64,000 nucleotides of DNA from CAVVUC01 sp963751395 (GTDB lineage: Bacteria; Verrucomicrobiota; Verrucomicrobiia; Chthoniobacterales; Chthoniobacteraceae). The stretch is from positions 62,001 through 126,000 of the forward strand of contig CAVVUC010000001.1 of NCBI GenBank assembly GCA_963751395.1. Direction: 5' to 3'. Shown here one piece after another: positions 24,932 to 33,706 of this stretch; the stretch's first letter is position 1, and the number at the start of each line of letters is the position of its first letter. Below the pieces are notes generated by a model. It saw nothing but the letters and a program-made list of their open reading frames with translations. It was not told where the DNA came from and made no database searches. A program made the translations under genes and the position numbers.

Positions 24932-25176
24932 TCGTTGCCCTTCCCGGTGGGTTTCGCCTTTTTCGGTTTGGGCTTCGGATTATACGGTTCCGCGAGTGCC
25001 AGGACGCGATCCAGTTCGGATGCTGGAATGAGGATGCGCCCCAGTTCGGTAACAGCGTTTAGCTTACCCGCGTAGAGAAGCCTATACGTCCAAGTTGGAT
25101 GCCGCCCACACGACGCCGCAAACTCCGAAGGCGAGAAGGCAGCCCGACTAACTGATTGGTTTTGGTTTGTCTGCAT
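24928..25176 (-). CDS. Xis-like winged-helix DNA-binding protein (82 aa)
   Basis: ATG 25176 gives 82 aa. The central stretch (SPSEFAASCGRHPTWTYRLLYAGKLNAVTELGRILIPASELDRVL, described here by its ends) has the MerR/excisionase-type layout of helix-turn-helix, wing and an IP-x-SEL strand. The tail is Lys/Pro-rich. Its size and the nearby tyrosine recombinase make it a good candidate for the element's excisionase or a regulator of the operon it heads. ATGA overlap with the next gene. Confidence 0.6.
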   Translation of the reverse strand: MQTNQNQSVSRAAFSPSEFAASCGRHPTWTYRLLYAGKLNAVTELGRILIPASELDRVLALAEPYNPKPKPKKAKPTGKGNE

Positions 25177-25216
25177 GGAAGAGCATGCGACAACCCGCAA
25201 ACCTATGTTATGGCGT

Positions 25217-26383
25217 CTAAGCGGAACGCTTAGAAGTCTTTTGCGCCTCCTCAACCAACTTGGCTAAACGCTCGTTCATCTCCCGCTTTTGCTGCTCTCT
25301 CTTCTCGGCGTAAATGCCAAACTCACAAGGTATCAATTTAGCACGGTAAGCCAACGCCCTCGCCTGTGCTTTTTGAAAACTGGATTCTCCCGATTTGATG
25401 CTATAAAGGGGTGCTTCATAGAGCTTTCTTGTAGTCGCATCTACCGGGCGATGATCGTGAAATTTGAGCGGCTTCCCTGCTTTATCTCGCTTCGCGTTTT
25501 TGTCGGCAAACTCGAAAGCCTTCTCCCAGCCAAGTGCGCGATATAGCCGCGAAGCTGCCAAATCTTTCAAACGATCAACAAACTCTCCAGTTTTTCCGGT
25601 AGGGTTTCGTTGATGGGCGTCGAGCAGTGCCTTGTTTTCCGGCAACCCCAACCACTTTGTGAACTCCTTTTTCAACTGGGTAGGAGTCTTGCCAAAATCG
25701 ATAGTGAAGAGTGCATGAACCCAACGCTGGCTTCTCTTCTGATCTTCGATTTGCTTTTCTAGCTTGGATTCTAGCTCACGAATCTCTGCGCGGATTTTGG
25801 GATGCGCGTTTAGCCCGAAGCGTTGGAGCCTTGCAAGCTTCCTTTCCAATCTCGAAACCGACGGTGGCCAGCCCTTAATGATCGGATAGACTCTCTTTGG
25901 TGGATTGGGGCCAGATGGCCCCTTTTCTTGCATCTGTTTCCCAGCCATTGCCTTGAACTCATCAAAGACGCCCATTGAATTAAGGAGCCAAACTTCATTC
26001 ATCCGCAACGGTCGAACCTCATTTGCTGGCGGAGAAAATAGCCCCATGTGCAAAATCTCTTCGCGCTCTTCGTTGCCTAGCTGATTCCAGCCTTTTGACG
26101 GAAAGGATGGGCATTTCCAAATGTCGATCCACGGCGAATTGATGAACCATGAGTTGCAATCAAACTTGCTTTCCAAAGCATCACAGATTTCGTGGTAGTC
26201 AGTCCCGCCCTTGTGTAATTCAGCCGCTTCGCGCAAGACATCTGATTCTCGGGAATACTCATACTGGCACGCTGCTTCAAACTTGTTATCGACAACGATT
26301 CCGTGCAGATAGTCCATGTTAGGCAGCAATGCTTCTTCGGTTATTTTCGGGTCTGCTTTCTTTGCGGACTTCTTCGTTTTCAT
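25217..26383 (-). CDS. Hypothetical protein, 388 aa
   Basis: A long intact frame from ATG 26383 between the Xis-like gene and the integrase. The product is soluble and charged. It has a Lys-rich start, a coiled-coil segment near the middle (IRAEIRELESKLEKQIEDQKRSQRW) and another Lys/Glu-rich helix at the C-terminus. No motif I recognise. Codon use resembles the other element genes more than the chromosomal flanks. It may be a structural or regulatory cargo protein. Confidence 0.6.
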   Translation of the reverse strand: MKTKKSAKKADPKITEEALLPNMDYLHGIVVDNKFEAACQYEYSRESDVLREAAELHKGGTDYHEICDALESKFDCNSWFINSPWIDIWKCPSFPSKGWNQLGNEEREEILHMGLFSPPANEVRPLRMNEVWLLNSMGVFDEFKAMAGKQMQEKGPSGPNPPKRVYPIIKGWPPSVSRLERKLARLQRFGLNAHPKIRAEIRELESKLEKQIEDQKRSQRWVHALFTIDFGKTPTQLKKEFTKWLGLPENKALLDAHQRNPTGKTGEFVDRLKDLAASRLYRALGWEKAFEFADKNAKRDKAGKPLKFHDHRPVDATTRKLYEAPLYSIKSGESSFQKAQARALAYRAKLIPCEFGIYAEKREQQKREMNERLAKLVEEAQKTSKRSA

Positions 26384-26623
26384 CTAAAAAATTGCGAGGG
26401 GTTTATACGAAAGACGCTTCCCTATTCGGGGGGTGCCGGGTGGGGGTGGTGCCACCCTCCGCCAAAAAGAGATTCCTTACACCTTGGGAAAGTCCGAGCG
26501 CCTGTCTTGATAAGCGAAGCGGGGCGGGTGTGGGCAAACGCAAGTCGAGGGCGGGGAGGGTCGGCCTTGGAAAAAGAAGGCTCATTTGCGAGAGGGTGCA
26601 TGTCCGCTTTTCATCGGAACGGT

Positions 26624-27751
26624 TCACGCTGGCACCGGGAAAGCGATCACGTCGGCATCCGGCGTTGCGACCGGCCCGAAGCTCACCTTCTGCGCTTGTA
26701 GGATGCTGTGCTCGCGCCGCAAATGCCCGTAGGTCTTCATGGCGAGCGCACCGCCGTCCTTGTGCCCAAGCCAGCGCGAAACGGTCGGAATATCGACGCC
26801 TGCTTCAATACAGGCCGTTGCGAACAAATGCCGCAAGTCGTGGTGCGTAATGCGCACCATGCCGGTTTTCTTCGCCGCATGGTCAATCGCCTTTTGCGCT
26901 TCGCGCACCCGGAAGACTTTTCCATCAAGCGGTTCATCGGAACGCCCCCGGCGCATCCGCGTGAAAAGCTCCCGCGCATCGGCAATCATCGGCACCCGGC
27001 GAACCGTCCAGTTCTTCGTTCCGGTTTCAGGATCGCCACGCACCACGATTTCCCCCGCCTCGAAATCCAGGTCGCGCCATTCGATCTGCCCCGCCTCACC
27101 CTTTCGACAACCCGTGAAAGCCAGCCCTCGAAGCAAGTCCGCGCAATCGCGGGAACACCACGCGCCCGCGTTTTCGACGGCATCGAGCATGTTGCCGAAC
27201 TGTTCACGACTCGGAAGCGTGAGTTGCTTTTGACGCACCGGCACACGCTCCAGCTTCGCCGCAGCGTTGCCATAGACAACACCCGCCTCAATCGCCACGT
27301 CGAGCACATGCCGCAGCCCGGACAGCGTGTTGTTGTATCGCGTCGGCGAAGCCTTCTTGCGGAATACCCTCGCCCACTCCTTGCACTCCGTCGCCGTGAT
27401 GCGTCGGATTTCCTGCTCGGCCAGCCCCGGCCAGCTCTTTAGCAGCGAGGTGAAAATCTGATTCCAGTAATGCCGCGTCGTCGGCTTGATCGTCACGTCG
27501 TCGGCTTGGTTCTGTTTATGGATTCCCAGCGCCTCGGCGAACGTCATCTTCGCCGATCCCTCGCTTGCTCCCGCAGCCTGCTTTTCCCGATGCTCCCGAA
27601 GGAACTCAGCCAGCCGGGATTTCGCAACGGAGAAATGGGAAGTGCGAAGGCTCTTCCAAATTTCTTTGCCGTTGGCGAAGGCGCGCGCATAGTATCTGCC
27701 CGACGTATGGCGCACCAAATTTTGCTCTCGTGTCTTTTCCCAAGTTTTCAT
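26624..27751 (-). CDS. int: Tyrosine recombinase (integrase) of the tRNA-associated element
   Basis: Catalyses site-specific integration and excision of the surrounding element. The 375-aa product has an N-terminal arm-binding region, a core-binding SAM-like domain at about 65-165, and a catalytic domain with Arg216 (TGCRKGE), His304-x-x-Arg307 (HHDLRH), His330 (LGHKDGG) and nucleophile Tyr341 (KTYGHL). All key residues are present, so it should be active. ATG 27751 sits 100 bp from the tRNA, with a perfect GACCGTAGAA pair between. A truncated relative lies at 14783-14880 beside the displaced tRNA half. It is transcribed away from the tRNA. Confidence 0.95.
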   Translation of the reverse strand: MKTWEKTREQNLVRHTSGRYYARAFANGKEIWKSLRTSHFSVAKSRLAEFLREHREKQAAGASEGSAKMTFAEALGIHKQNQADDVTIKPTTRHYWNQIFTSLLKSWPGLAEQEIRRITATECKEWARVFRKKASPTRYNNTLSGLRHVLDVAIEAGVVYGNAAAKLERVPVRQKQLTLPSREQFGNMLDAVENAGAWCSRDCADLLRGLAFTGCRKGEAGQIEWRDLDFEAGEIVVRGDPETGTKNWTVRRVPMIADARELFTRMRRGRSDEPLDGKVFRVREAQKAIDHAAKKTGMVRITHHDLRHLFATACIEAGVDIPTVSRWLGHKDGGALAMKTYGHLRREHSILQAQKVSFGPVATPDADVIAFPVPA

Positions 27752-27774
27752 GGTTTAGCCTCTCTTTCTAAGCT

Positions 27775-27797
27775 GACCGTAGAATACGACCGTAGAA
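27775..27797. promoter_or_regulatory. Pair of putative integrase arm-type sites
   Basis: GACCGTAGAA occurs at 27775-27784 and again at 27788-27797, 13 bp apart start to start, between the integrase start codon and the tRNA. The same pair occurs near the left border (15156 and 15169) and, decayed, at 14904 and 14917. Confidence 0.6.
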
Positions 27798-27850
27798 AAG
27801 TCAACAAGCGAGTTTTTGTGAATACGCAAGTTGCTGATATGTAGTTACTT

Positions 27851-27926
<76 letters not shown>

Positions 27927-27977
27927 ATCAATTTTTGATTTTTGATTTCAGATTTTTGATTGAAAGACTCCTGCCAC

Positions 27978-29006
27978 ATGAACGCTCTGTCTCAATTCAA
28001 ATTCGCAGTGGTCGGCTCGGGGGCGGTGGGCGGTTACTACGGGGCAAAGCTCGCGCATCACGGACGCGATGTTCGCTTTTTGATGCGGAGCGATCTGGCC
28101 TTTGTGAAGGAGCACGGCCTCACCGTGCGGTCGCCGGAGGGATTGATTCATCTCGATAACGTCCACGCCTGCGCATCCACCGGGCAAATCGGGCCGAGCG
28201 ACGTGGTGTTGATCGCGCTCAAGGCCACTTCAAACAGCGCGCTCGAAAAACTGATTCCACCGCTGCTCAAGGACGACACGATTTTGCTCACCCTGCAAAA
28301 TGGTCTCGGCAACGATGAGTTCCTCGCCGGGCGTTTCGGAGCGGAGCGCGTGATGGGCGGGTTGTGTTTCGTCTGCCTGAACCGCGTCGCGCCGGGCGTG
28401 ATCGAACACTACGGCCACGGCCGCGTGTCGATCGGCGAGTTCCAGCGTCCGCCATTGCCGCGCACGCTCGAGATGGTCGCGGAGTTTCAAGCGTGCGGGA
28501 TCGACACGTCGCTCGTGGACAACCTCGTGGCCGAGCGCTGGCGAAAGCTTGTCTGGAATGTGCCGTTCAACGGCCTGTCCATCGCGGCGGGCAAGGTCAC
28601 CGTCGGGGAGATTCTGGCGGACGAAGGGCTCCGCTCGCTGGTGCGGAGTTTGATGCGCGAGGTGATCGACTCCGCGGGAAAACTCGGCTGCGACATCCCT
28701 CTCGATTTCATCGACGACAACATTCGGCGCAGTCTGCCGATGGGAGATTACCGTCCTTCGAGCCTGCTCGATTTCGCGGCCGGACGTGCGGTGGAGGTCG
28801 AGGCGATTTGGGGCGAGCCGTATCGCCGCGCCGTGCGCGCCGGGGCGGATGTCCCACGGCTTGAGATGCTCTATTTTCTTTTGAAAAAACTGACGCGGGA
28901 GTTGGGTGCTGAGTCGGGTCAATATGAGAGCAGCGTCATCCTGAGCGGAGCGAAGGATCTCGCAAGCGACGCCAAGTCTGATTTGCGAGATTCTTCGCTG
29001 CGCTGA
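27978..29006 (+). CDS. panE: 2-dehydropantoate 2-reductase
   Basis: NADPH-dependent reduction of ketopantoate to pantoate in pantothenate (coenzyme A) synthesis. The product is 342 aa from ATG 27978. The N-terminal dinucleotide-binding motif is VVGSGAVGGYYGAKL; LKATSN and LQNGLGNDE follow, and the C-terminal helical domain has ERWRKLVWNVPFNGL, which carries the catalytic Lys. The last ~23 residues (from VILSGAKDL) are encoded by a palindromic repeat and are not part of the family fold, so the natural C-terminus has probably been extended. First gene after the tRNA; a gene for a purine nucleoside phosphorylase follows 29 bp later. Confidence 0.92.
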   Translation: MNALSQFKFAVVGSGAVGGYYGAKLAHHGRDVRFLMRSDLAFVKEHGLTVRSPEGLIHLDNVHACASTGQIGPSDVVLIALKATSNSALEKLIPPLLKDDTILLTLQNGLGNDEFLAGRFGAERVMGGLCFVCLNRVAPGVIEHYGHGRVSIGEFQRPPLPRTLEMVAEFQACGIDTSLVDNLVAERWRKLVWNVPFNGLSIAAGKVTVGEILADEGLRSLVRSLMREVIDSAGKLGCDIPLDFIDDNIRRSLPMGDYRPSSLLDFAAGRAVEVEAIWGEPYRRAVRAGADVPRLEMLYFLLKKLTRELGAESGQYESSVILSGAKDLASDAKSDLRDSSLR

Positions 29007-29011
29007 ATGAC
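28935..29011. repeat. Palindromic mobile repeat overlapping the panE 3' end
   Basis: GTCATCCTGAGCGGAGCGAA at the left faces CTTCGCTGCGCTGAATGAC at the right, with GGATCTCG/CGAGATTC further in. This is a dispersed palindrome type seen in many bacterial genomes. It supplies the last codons and the stop of panE. Confidence 0.75.
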
Positions 29012-29035
29012 ACGCAACTTGACGCAGGAGATGAC

Positions 29036-29827
29036 ATGAAAACCACCAATGAATTCGACCTCGATTCGCTGTCCGTGAGGGATTTCAAGCCCGACTGGGG
29101 CATCGTGCTTGGCTCCGGGCTGGGCACTTTTGTTGACCGGCTGGACGTTGCTCACATCATCCCGTTCGGCGAAATCGAGGGACTGCCCGTGTCCAAAGTT
29201 CCCGGGCACGCCGGGCGATTTCATTTCGCAACGATCGCCGGACGCCGCACGGTGATCGCGCAAGGCCGGGTGCATCTTTACGAGGGGCACACCGCGCAAC
29301 AGGTCGCGGCCGGCGTTCGTTTCATGGCGGCGCTCGGCATTTCAAAACTCATTCTCACCAACGCGGCGGGGACGCTGCATCCCGATTACGCGCCCGGTTC
29401 GTGGATGATGATTCGCGATCACATCAACCTCACCGGAACCTCACCGCTGCTCGGCGGTGCGCATTTTTTCGACATGAGCGAGGTCTATTCGGAGCGGCTG
29501 CGGCGGCACTTCGCGGGCGTCGCGGCGGCGGAAAATGTTCCGCTCCACGAAGGCGTCTATGCAGCGGTGACCGGCCCGCAATACGAGACCCCGGCGGAGA
29601 TCCACATGATCCGCGGCTTCGGCGCGGATGCGGTCGGCATGTCCACCGTGCTCGAAGCGATCCAGGCGCGGGCGCTCGGGATCGAGCTGGCCGGTTTTTC
29701 GTGCCTCACGAATTGGGCCGCCGGACTTGGCGCAAAGCCGCTCGGGCACGAGGAGGTCATCGAGTGCGCCAGCGCGGCCGGGGTTCAACTCGCGCGCCTG
29801 CTGGAAAAATCGCTCGCGCTTTGTTGA
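29036..29827 (+). CDS. punA: Purine nucleoside phosphorylase (PNP-I)
   Basis: Phosphorolysis of inosine and guanosine to base and ribose 1-phosphate for purine salvage. The 263-aa product has GIVLGSGLGTFVD (phosphate site), GHAGRFH, GRVHLYEGH, LTNAAGTL, GPQYETPAEIHM and VGMSTVLE (purine and ribose sites), and a C-terminal SCLTNWAAGL. These are the trimeric PNP signatures in order. A good Shine-Dalgarno (GCAGGAG) precedes ATG 29036. pilT starts 20 bp downstream. Confidence 0.95.
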   Translation: MKTTNEFDLDSLSVRDFKPDWGIVLGSGLGTFVDRLDVAHIIPFGEIEGLPVSKVPGHAGRFHFATIAGRRTVIAQGRVHLYEGHTAQQVAAGVRFMAALGISKLILTNAAGTLHPDYAPGSWMMIRDHINLTGTSPLLGGAHFFDMSEVYSERLRRHFAGVAAAENVPLHEGVYAAVTGPQYETPAEIHMIRGFGADAVGMSTVLEAIQARALGIELAGFSCLTNWAAGLGAKPLGHEEVIECASAAGVQLARLLEKSLALC

Positions 29828-29847
29828 GTCCGGGTTTTACTCGAACC

Positions 29848-30975
29848 ATGACAGCCGACATCCCCGCCGCGCTCGAAGAACTCCGGCACATTCTCACCGG
29901 CGCGGTCGCAGCCGGTGCCTCGGACGTTCATCTCAAAGGGGACGGGCCTGTCGTTTTCCGTGTGAATGGCGCCCTGGTCGAGGTGGATTGCGCGCAGCCG
30001 GATGAAGATTGGATGTCTGCCATCGCGGCGGCAATCACCACGCCGATGGTGCGAAAGCGGCTCGAAGAAAACTGCGAGGCCGATTTTTCGTACGAGTGCG
30101 AAGGGATCGGGCGCTTTCGCGTGAACCTGTTCAAGCAACGCGCCAGGCTCGTTTGCGCAATGCGGCTTGTGAAGTCCTCGATCCGAAGCATCGCCGAATT
30201 GCATCTGCCGGACATTGTCAAAGAACTCGCAGGGAAACCCAATGGCCTGATCCTAGTCGCCGGCTCCACCGGATGCGGAAAATCTACGACGCTGGCGGCG
30301 ATCATCGAGCAGATCAATTCGCAGTTCAAAAAACACATCATCACGCTCGAAGACCCGATCGAATACGTGTTCGCGGACAAGTGCTCGCGCATCGAGCAGC
30401 GGGAGATCGGCATCGACACGTTTTCGTTTGCGGCCGGGCTGAAGAACGTCCTGCGACAGGACCCCGATGTCGTGATGATCGGCGAGATGCGCGACGCGGA
30501 GAGCTTTACCGCCGCGATGCGCGCCGTGAACACGGGGCATCTCGTGATTTCCACGCTCCACACGAACGGCGCGGCGCAATCCATCATTCGCGTGCTGGAA
30601 TTCTTCCGGCCCGAAGAACACGAGCAATTGCGCCGCCAGCTCGCGGAGGGGCTGCTGGCGGTCGTTTGCCAGAAGCTGGTGCGGGGCGCGAACGATCAAC
30701 TTCTGCCTGCGGTCGAGATTCTCATCAACACGCCGTCGGTTCGCGAGTTGCTTGCCAGCGGGCAGCTCGACACGCTCCCCGCCGCAATCGAGAGCGGCGG
30801 CGAAATGGGGATGCAGTCCTTCAACCAGGCGCTCTACAAGATGGTTCAGGAAAACAAGATCTCGCGCGAAGAAGCCATCGCGCAGGCTCCGAATCCGGAA
30901 GCGCTCAAGATGAATTTCAAAGGAATCTTCCTCGACGGCGCGAGCAAACGAATCCTCGGCGGAGGGCTGCGGTGA
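29848..30975 (+). CDS. pilT: PilT/PilU-type retraction ATPase
   Basis: Hexameric ATPase that powers type IV pilus retraction at the cytoplasmic membrane. The 375-aa product starts at ATG 29848; longer open sequence upstream is antisense or out-of-frame to punA. The N-terminal PAS-like domain has ASDVHLK. The core carries Walker A GSTGCGKSTT near residue 139, the Asp box (TLEDPIEY), Walker B (DVVMIGEMRD) and the His box (STLHTNGA). The Cys in the P-loop, where most PilTs have Ser, is a mild variation. No other pilus genes are in the window. Confidence 0.93.
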   Translation: MTADIPAALEELRHILTGAVAAGASDVHLKGDGPVVFRVNGALVEVDCAQPDEDWMSAIAAAITTPMVRKRLEENCEADFSYECEGIGRFRVNLFKQRARLVCAMRLVKSSIRSIAELHLPDIVKELAGKPNGLILVAGSTGCGKSTTLAAIIEQINSQFKKHIITLEDPIEYVFADKCSRIEQREIGIDTFSFAAGLKNVLRQDPDVVMIGEMRDAESFTAAMRAVNTGHLVISTLHTNGAAQSIIRVLEFFRPEEHEQLRRQLAEGLLAVVCQKLVRGANDQLLPAVEILINTPSVRELLASGQLDTLPAAIESGGEMGMQSFNQALYKMVQENKISREEAIAQAPNPEALKMNFKGIFLDGASKRILGGGLR

Positions 30976-31051
30976 AGACAGCGTCCGCGTTCCACCAAAG
31001 CAACAATCGCCAGCTTGTTATGAACGCCTGAAGCCGGTATAGGTATCCACG

Positions 31052-31351
31052 ATGAAAGCTATTCTTGTATTGCTACTGGTCGTCGCGTCGTTTTTTGCCT
31101 ATCAGGGACGACAACGGATAACGGTGCTGGAAGCGGATCTCGAAATCGCGCATCAGCAGCTTGATGTTGCACAGAAGCAACTGGCTGAAACGCAAACTCA
31201 ACTGGCTGCGCTAAAGGAGCAGATGGCGAAGGAAGGTGTGGCGATTGCCCAGCCGGGTCAGCCCGGAGCCGCTCCGGTGGTGAAAAAATCGGGGCAGTGG
31301 ATGTTTGATCCCAATCGCAACAGCCCTCTGGAACGCGGCGGGAAGCCGTAG
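31052..31351 (+). CDS. Small membrane-anchored coiled-coil protein (99 aa)
   Basis: ATG 31052 opens a hydrophobic N-terminal segment (AILVLLLVVASFFAY, an uncleaved anchor or signal). A coiled coil of about 40 residues rich in Gln, Leu and Glu follows (ADLEIAHQQLDVAQKQLAETQT, shown in part), then a short Pro-rich tail. No family recognised. It is on the same strand 76 bp after pilT. A group II intron begins 18 bp past its stop. Confidence 0.6.
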   Translation: MKAILVLLLVVASFFAYQGRQRITVLEADLEIAHQQLDVAQKQLAETQTQLAALKEQMAKEGVAIAQPGQPGAAPVVKKSGQWMFDPNRNSPLERGGKP

Positions 31352-31368
31352 GTCAATTCAGCCTATTG

Positions 31369-33307
31369 GTGCGCCCGTGAAGCGGGCGTCAACGCGGGTG
31401 GAAGTCCCGCCGGTGCAATTAGACGGTTCAGCACCGCAGACCGTGCCAACTGCGTCGCCGCGAGGCGGGGTGGGGAGCAGGCATGGAGTCGAACCGGCAG
31501 GTCGCAATGCACAGATGAACCACATAAATGAGCCTCGAAAAACACTCCCGGCAGCCGAGCCTCTCAAGAGTGGGCGAAGGCCGCAGAGTCGAGACCCAGA
31601 CCAACCGTCGTGGGTTTTGACAATGGACCGGCGGGGTCTGCGTGGGCGACATGTCGCGAAGTGACGCGCGGGTAAACGGGGAGATCTGTCATGGCGGGTA
31701 AGCAAGACTCAACTGGCGGCACAACCCCAACAAAGGGGAAGGCCGTGCAGGCCAGGACAGAAGTCGGAGGCGTTCGTAGTAGTGATAATCCCGTGCCGGA
31801 CCTCTGGTTCGGGCAACCCGCGGGGGAGCGAAGGGACGCCACTTGTTCCGCAGGAGCGAAGCGCAGGGAAGGACGTGGTGACGGCCCGCGAGGGCTACCA
31901 GCACCCGAGAAAGTCCGGCAACTGCAAATCACCCTGTATCGGAAAGCGAAGTCCAAGCCGGAATACCGGTTCTGGAGTCTATATGGAGAAGTGCAACGCG
32001 CCAACGTGCTGGCAGCAGCTTGGCGGCGCGTGAAAGCGAATGCAGGAGCGGCGGGGGTGGATGGAGTGAGCATCGAGGAACTCGCCGCCGATGCGCAGGT
32101 GGAAGCCGCGTGGCTGAACGCGCTGCAAGAGGAGCTTCACTGCAAAACGTACCGGCCCGCGCCGGTGCGCAGGGTGAAGATTCCCAAAGCCAGTGGAGGG
32201 TTTCGTGGGTTGGGGATTCCCACGGTGAAAGACCGCGTGGTGCAGATGGCGGTGTATCTGGTGCTGATGCCGATCTTCGAGGCGGACTTCCATCCGCGCT
32301 CCTTCGGTTTTCGGCCCGGACGGGGCGCCCACCAGGCGGTGGAGGTAATCCGGGAGGCATTGCGCATGGGCAAGACCGAGGTGGTCGATGCCGATCTGGG
32401 GCAATACTTCGACACGATCCCGCATCGGAAGCTGATGCGGCAGGTGGCCCGGCGGGTGAGCGACGGGATGATCCTGAAACTCATCAAAGCCTGGCTGCGC
32501 GCGCCGATCGTCGAGGAAGAGCAAGGCGGAGGCCGGAGGATGAAGGCCAACCCCTGTGGCACCCCGCAGGGCGGCGTCATTTCTCCCTTGCTGGCCAACA
32601 TCTACCTTCATCCGCTGGATGAGGGCGTGAATGAATGCCGGCAAAAGCCGCGGATGGTGCGGTATGCGGACGATCTGGTGATCCTCTGTCGGCCCGGAGA
32701 AGGAGAGGGGATGAAGGAGCGGCTGGCTCGGTGGCTGCAAAGCCGGGGGCTGGCCCTGAACGAAACCAAGACCCGAGTGCTCCAGAGCTGCGCGAGCGGC
32801 TTTGAGTTCCTGGGTTTCACCTTCCGCTGGCAGCAGTCGAAGAAGGGAACGCCGTATGTGCATACCGAGCCGAGCGCCGGCGCAGAGCAGGCGCTCCGGG
32901 ACCGGGTGCGTGAACTCACCCGGCGTCCCACCACCTGGAGAGCGACTGGCGAGGTTGTGCGCGAGATCAACCAAGTGACCCGTGGCTGGAGCAACTACTT
33001 TGCTTTGGCCCACCACCACCGGAGCTTCGGGCAGATGAATCACTTCATCGCCCACCGGCTGCGGCAATGGTTATGGCGCAAGCACGGGAATCCCTCGGGG
33101 AAATACCAGCGCTGGCCGGACCGCGAACTCTTCACCACGTATGGACTCTATCACCTGCCGGCGACGCTGGCGTAAGACATCGCAAACCGACAAAGGAACT
33201 CGGAAAGCCGGATGCGGGAAAACCGCCCGTCCGGTTTGATGAGGGGCGGGAAGCAGACGGTCACTGGCCCGCGGGCCTCTCAATCCGTCGCTTCCCGCCT
33301 ACTCTAC
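31369..33307 (+). mobile_element. Group II intron, bacterial class C-like, copy 1 (1939 bp)
   Basis: The 5' end GTGCG matches the group II consensus, followed by a structured ~320-nt leader. The intron-encoded reverse transcriptase fills most of domain IV. Domain V is visible at 33204-33237, with the AGC triad, GCCGGATGCGGG stem, GAAA-type loop and CCGTCCGGTT. Domain VI follows as an inverted repeat (GGCGGGAAGC/GCTTCCCGCC), and the intron ends ...CTACTCTAC at 33307. The second copy at 52296-54234 has the same length and differs by one base in the part compared. A GC-rich hairpin lies in the 3' exon (33316-33344). Confidence 0.9.
31691..33175 (+). CDS. ltrA: Group II intron reverse transcriptase/maturase, copy 1
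   Basis: Splices the host intron and copies it into new sites. The 494-aa product has RT domains 0-7, with GIPTVKDRVVQ, the SFGFRPGRGAHQA block, CGTPQGGVISPLLANIYLHPLD and the catalytic YADD in MVRYADDLVILC. It then has a group II maturase-specific X domain with INQVTRGWSNYF, and a C-terminus ending before domain V. No HNH endonuclease domain is seen, which fits class C introns. The first ~80 residues are low-complexity and the true start may be later. The protein is identical to the copy at 52618-54102. Confidence 0.95.
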   Translation: MAGKQDSTGGTTPTKGKAVQARTEVGGVRSSDNPVPDLWFGQPAGERRDATCSAGAKRREGRGDGPRGLPAPEKVRQLQITLYRKAKSKPEYRFWSLYGEVQRANVLAAAWRRVKANAGAAGVDGVSIEELAADAQVEAAWLNALQEELHCKTYRPAPVRRVKIPKASGGFRGLGIPTVKDRVVQMAVYLVLMPIFEADFHPRSFGFRPGRGAHQAVEVIREALRMGKTEVVDADLGQYFDTIPHRKLMRQVARRVSDGMILKLIKAWLRAPIVEEEQGGGRRMKANPCGTPQGGVISPLLANIYLHPLDEGVNECRQKPRMVRYADDLVILCRPGEGEGMKERLARWLQSRGLALNETKTRVLQSCASGFEFLGFTFRWQQSKKGTPYVHTEPSAGAEQALRDRVRELTRRPTTWRATGEVVREINQVTRGWSNYFALAHHHRSFGQMNHFIAHRLRQWLWRKHGNPSGKYQRWPDRELFTTYGLYHLPATLA

Positions 33308-33503
33308 ATCTTAATCCTGCCCCCGTTCTTGGAGCGGGAGCAGGAATAAGAATAGGAGTAAGAATAAGATCAATAGCAAATGCCTCCTGCAACATGGTTT
33401 CACCCTGATGGTGAGGCCGGCCCCCGTAATCAGCTCCTTCCTTTGCGCTCTTTGCGGGCTTGGCGCGAGATCTTCTGCGGGATTTAGGACCTACAAAGCG
33501 CAG

Positions 33504-33645
33504 TTGAAACCACGGATTACACAGATAGCGCGGATTTTCAGGCTCTTATGAGAGGACGGGCATTCACCCCGGAGGTGAATATTTTTTGCATTCCAGATGG
33601 CTGGAACCCTCTGTATCCGTGCTCTCTGTGTAATCCGTGGTTCAA
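33504..33645. repeat. Inverted repeat with ACCACGGATTACACAG ends
   Basis: TTGAAACCACGGATTACACAG (33504-33524; the run is 21 with one extra base) faces its near reverse complement CTGTGTAATCCGTGGTTCAA (33626-33645). About 100 bp of unrelated sequence lies between. It is probably a MITE-like dispersed element. It sits in the long gap between the intron (33307) and the first leader (33707), which has no gene I can support. Confidence 0.6.
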
Positions 33646-33706
33646 TGGAACTGCGGAATTTAGGATCAAAGCTCTTCCCCGCTGGCATCAACGTGGCCGG
33701 CTACAG

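Noticed and set aside
31358..32360. Minus-strand ORFs over both group II introns
   Set aside because: They repeat identically in both intron copies, are antisense to the RNA structure and RT gene, and have no domain.
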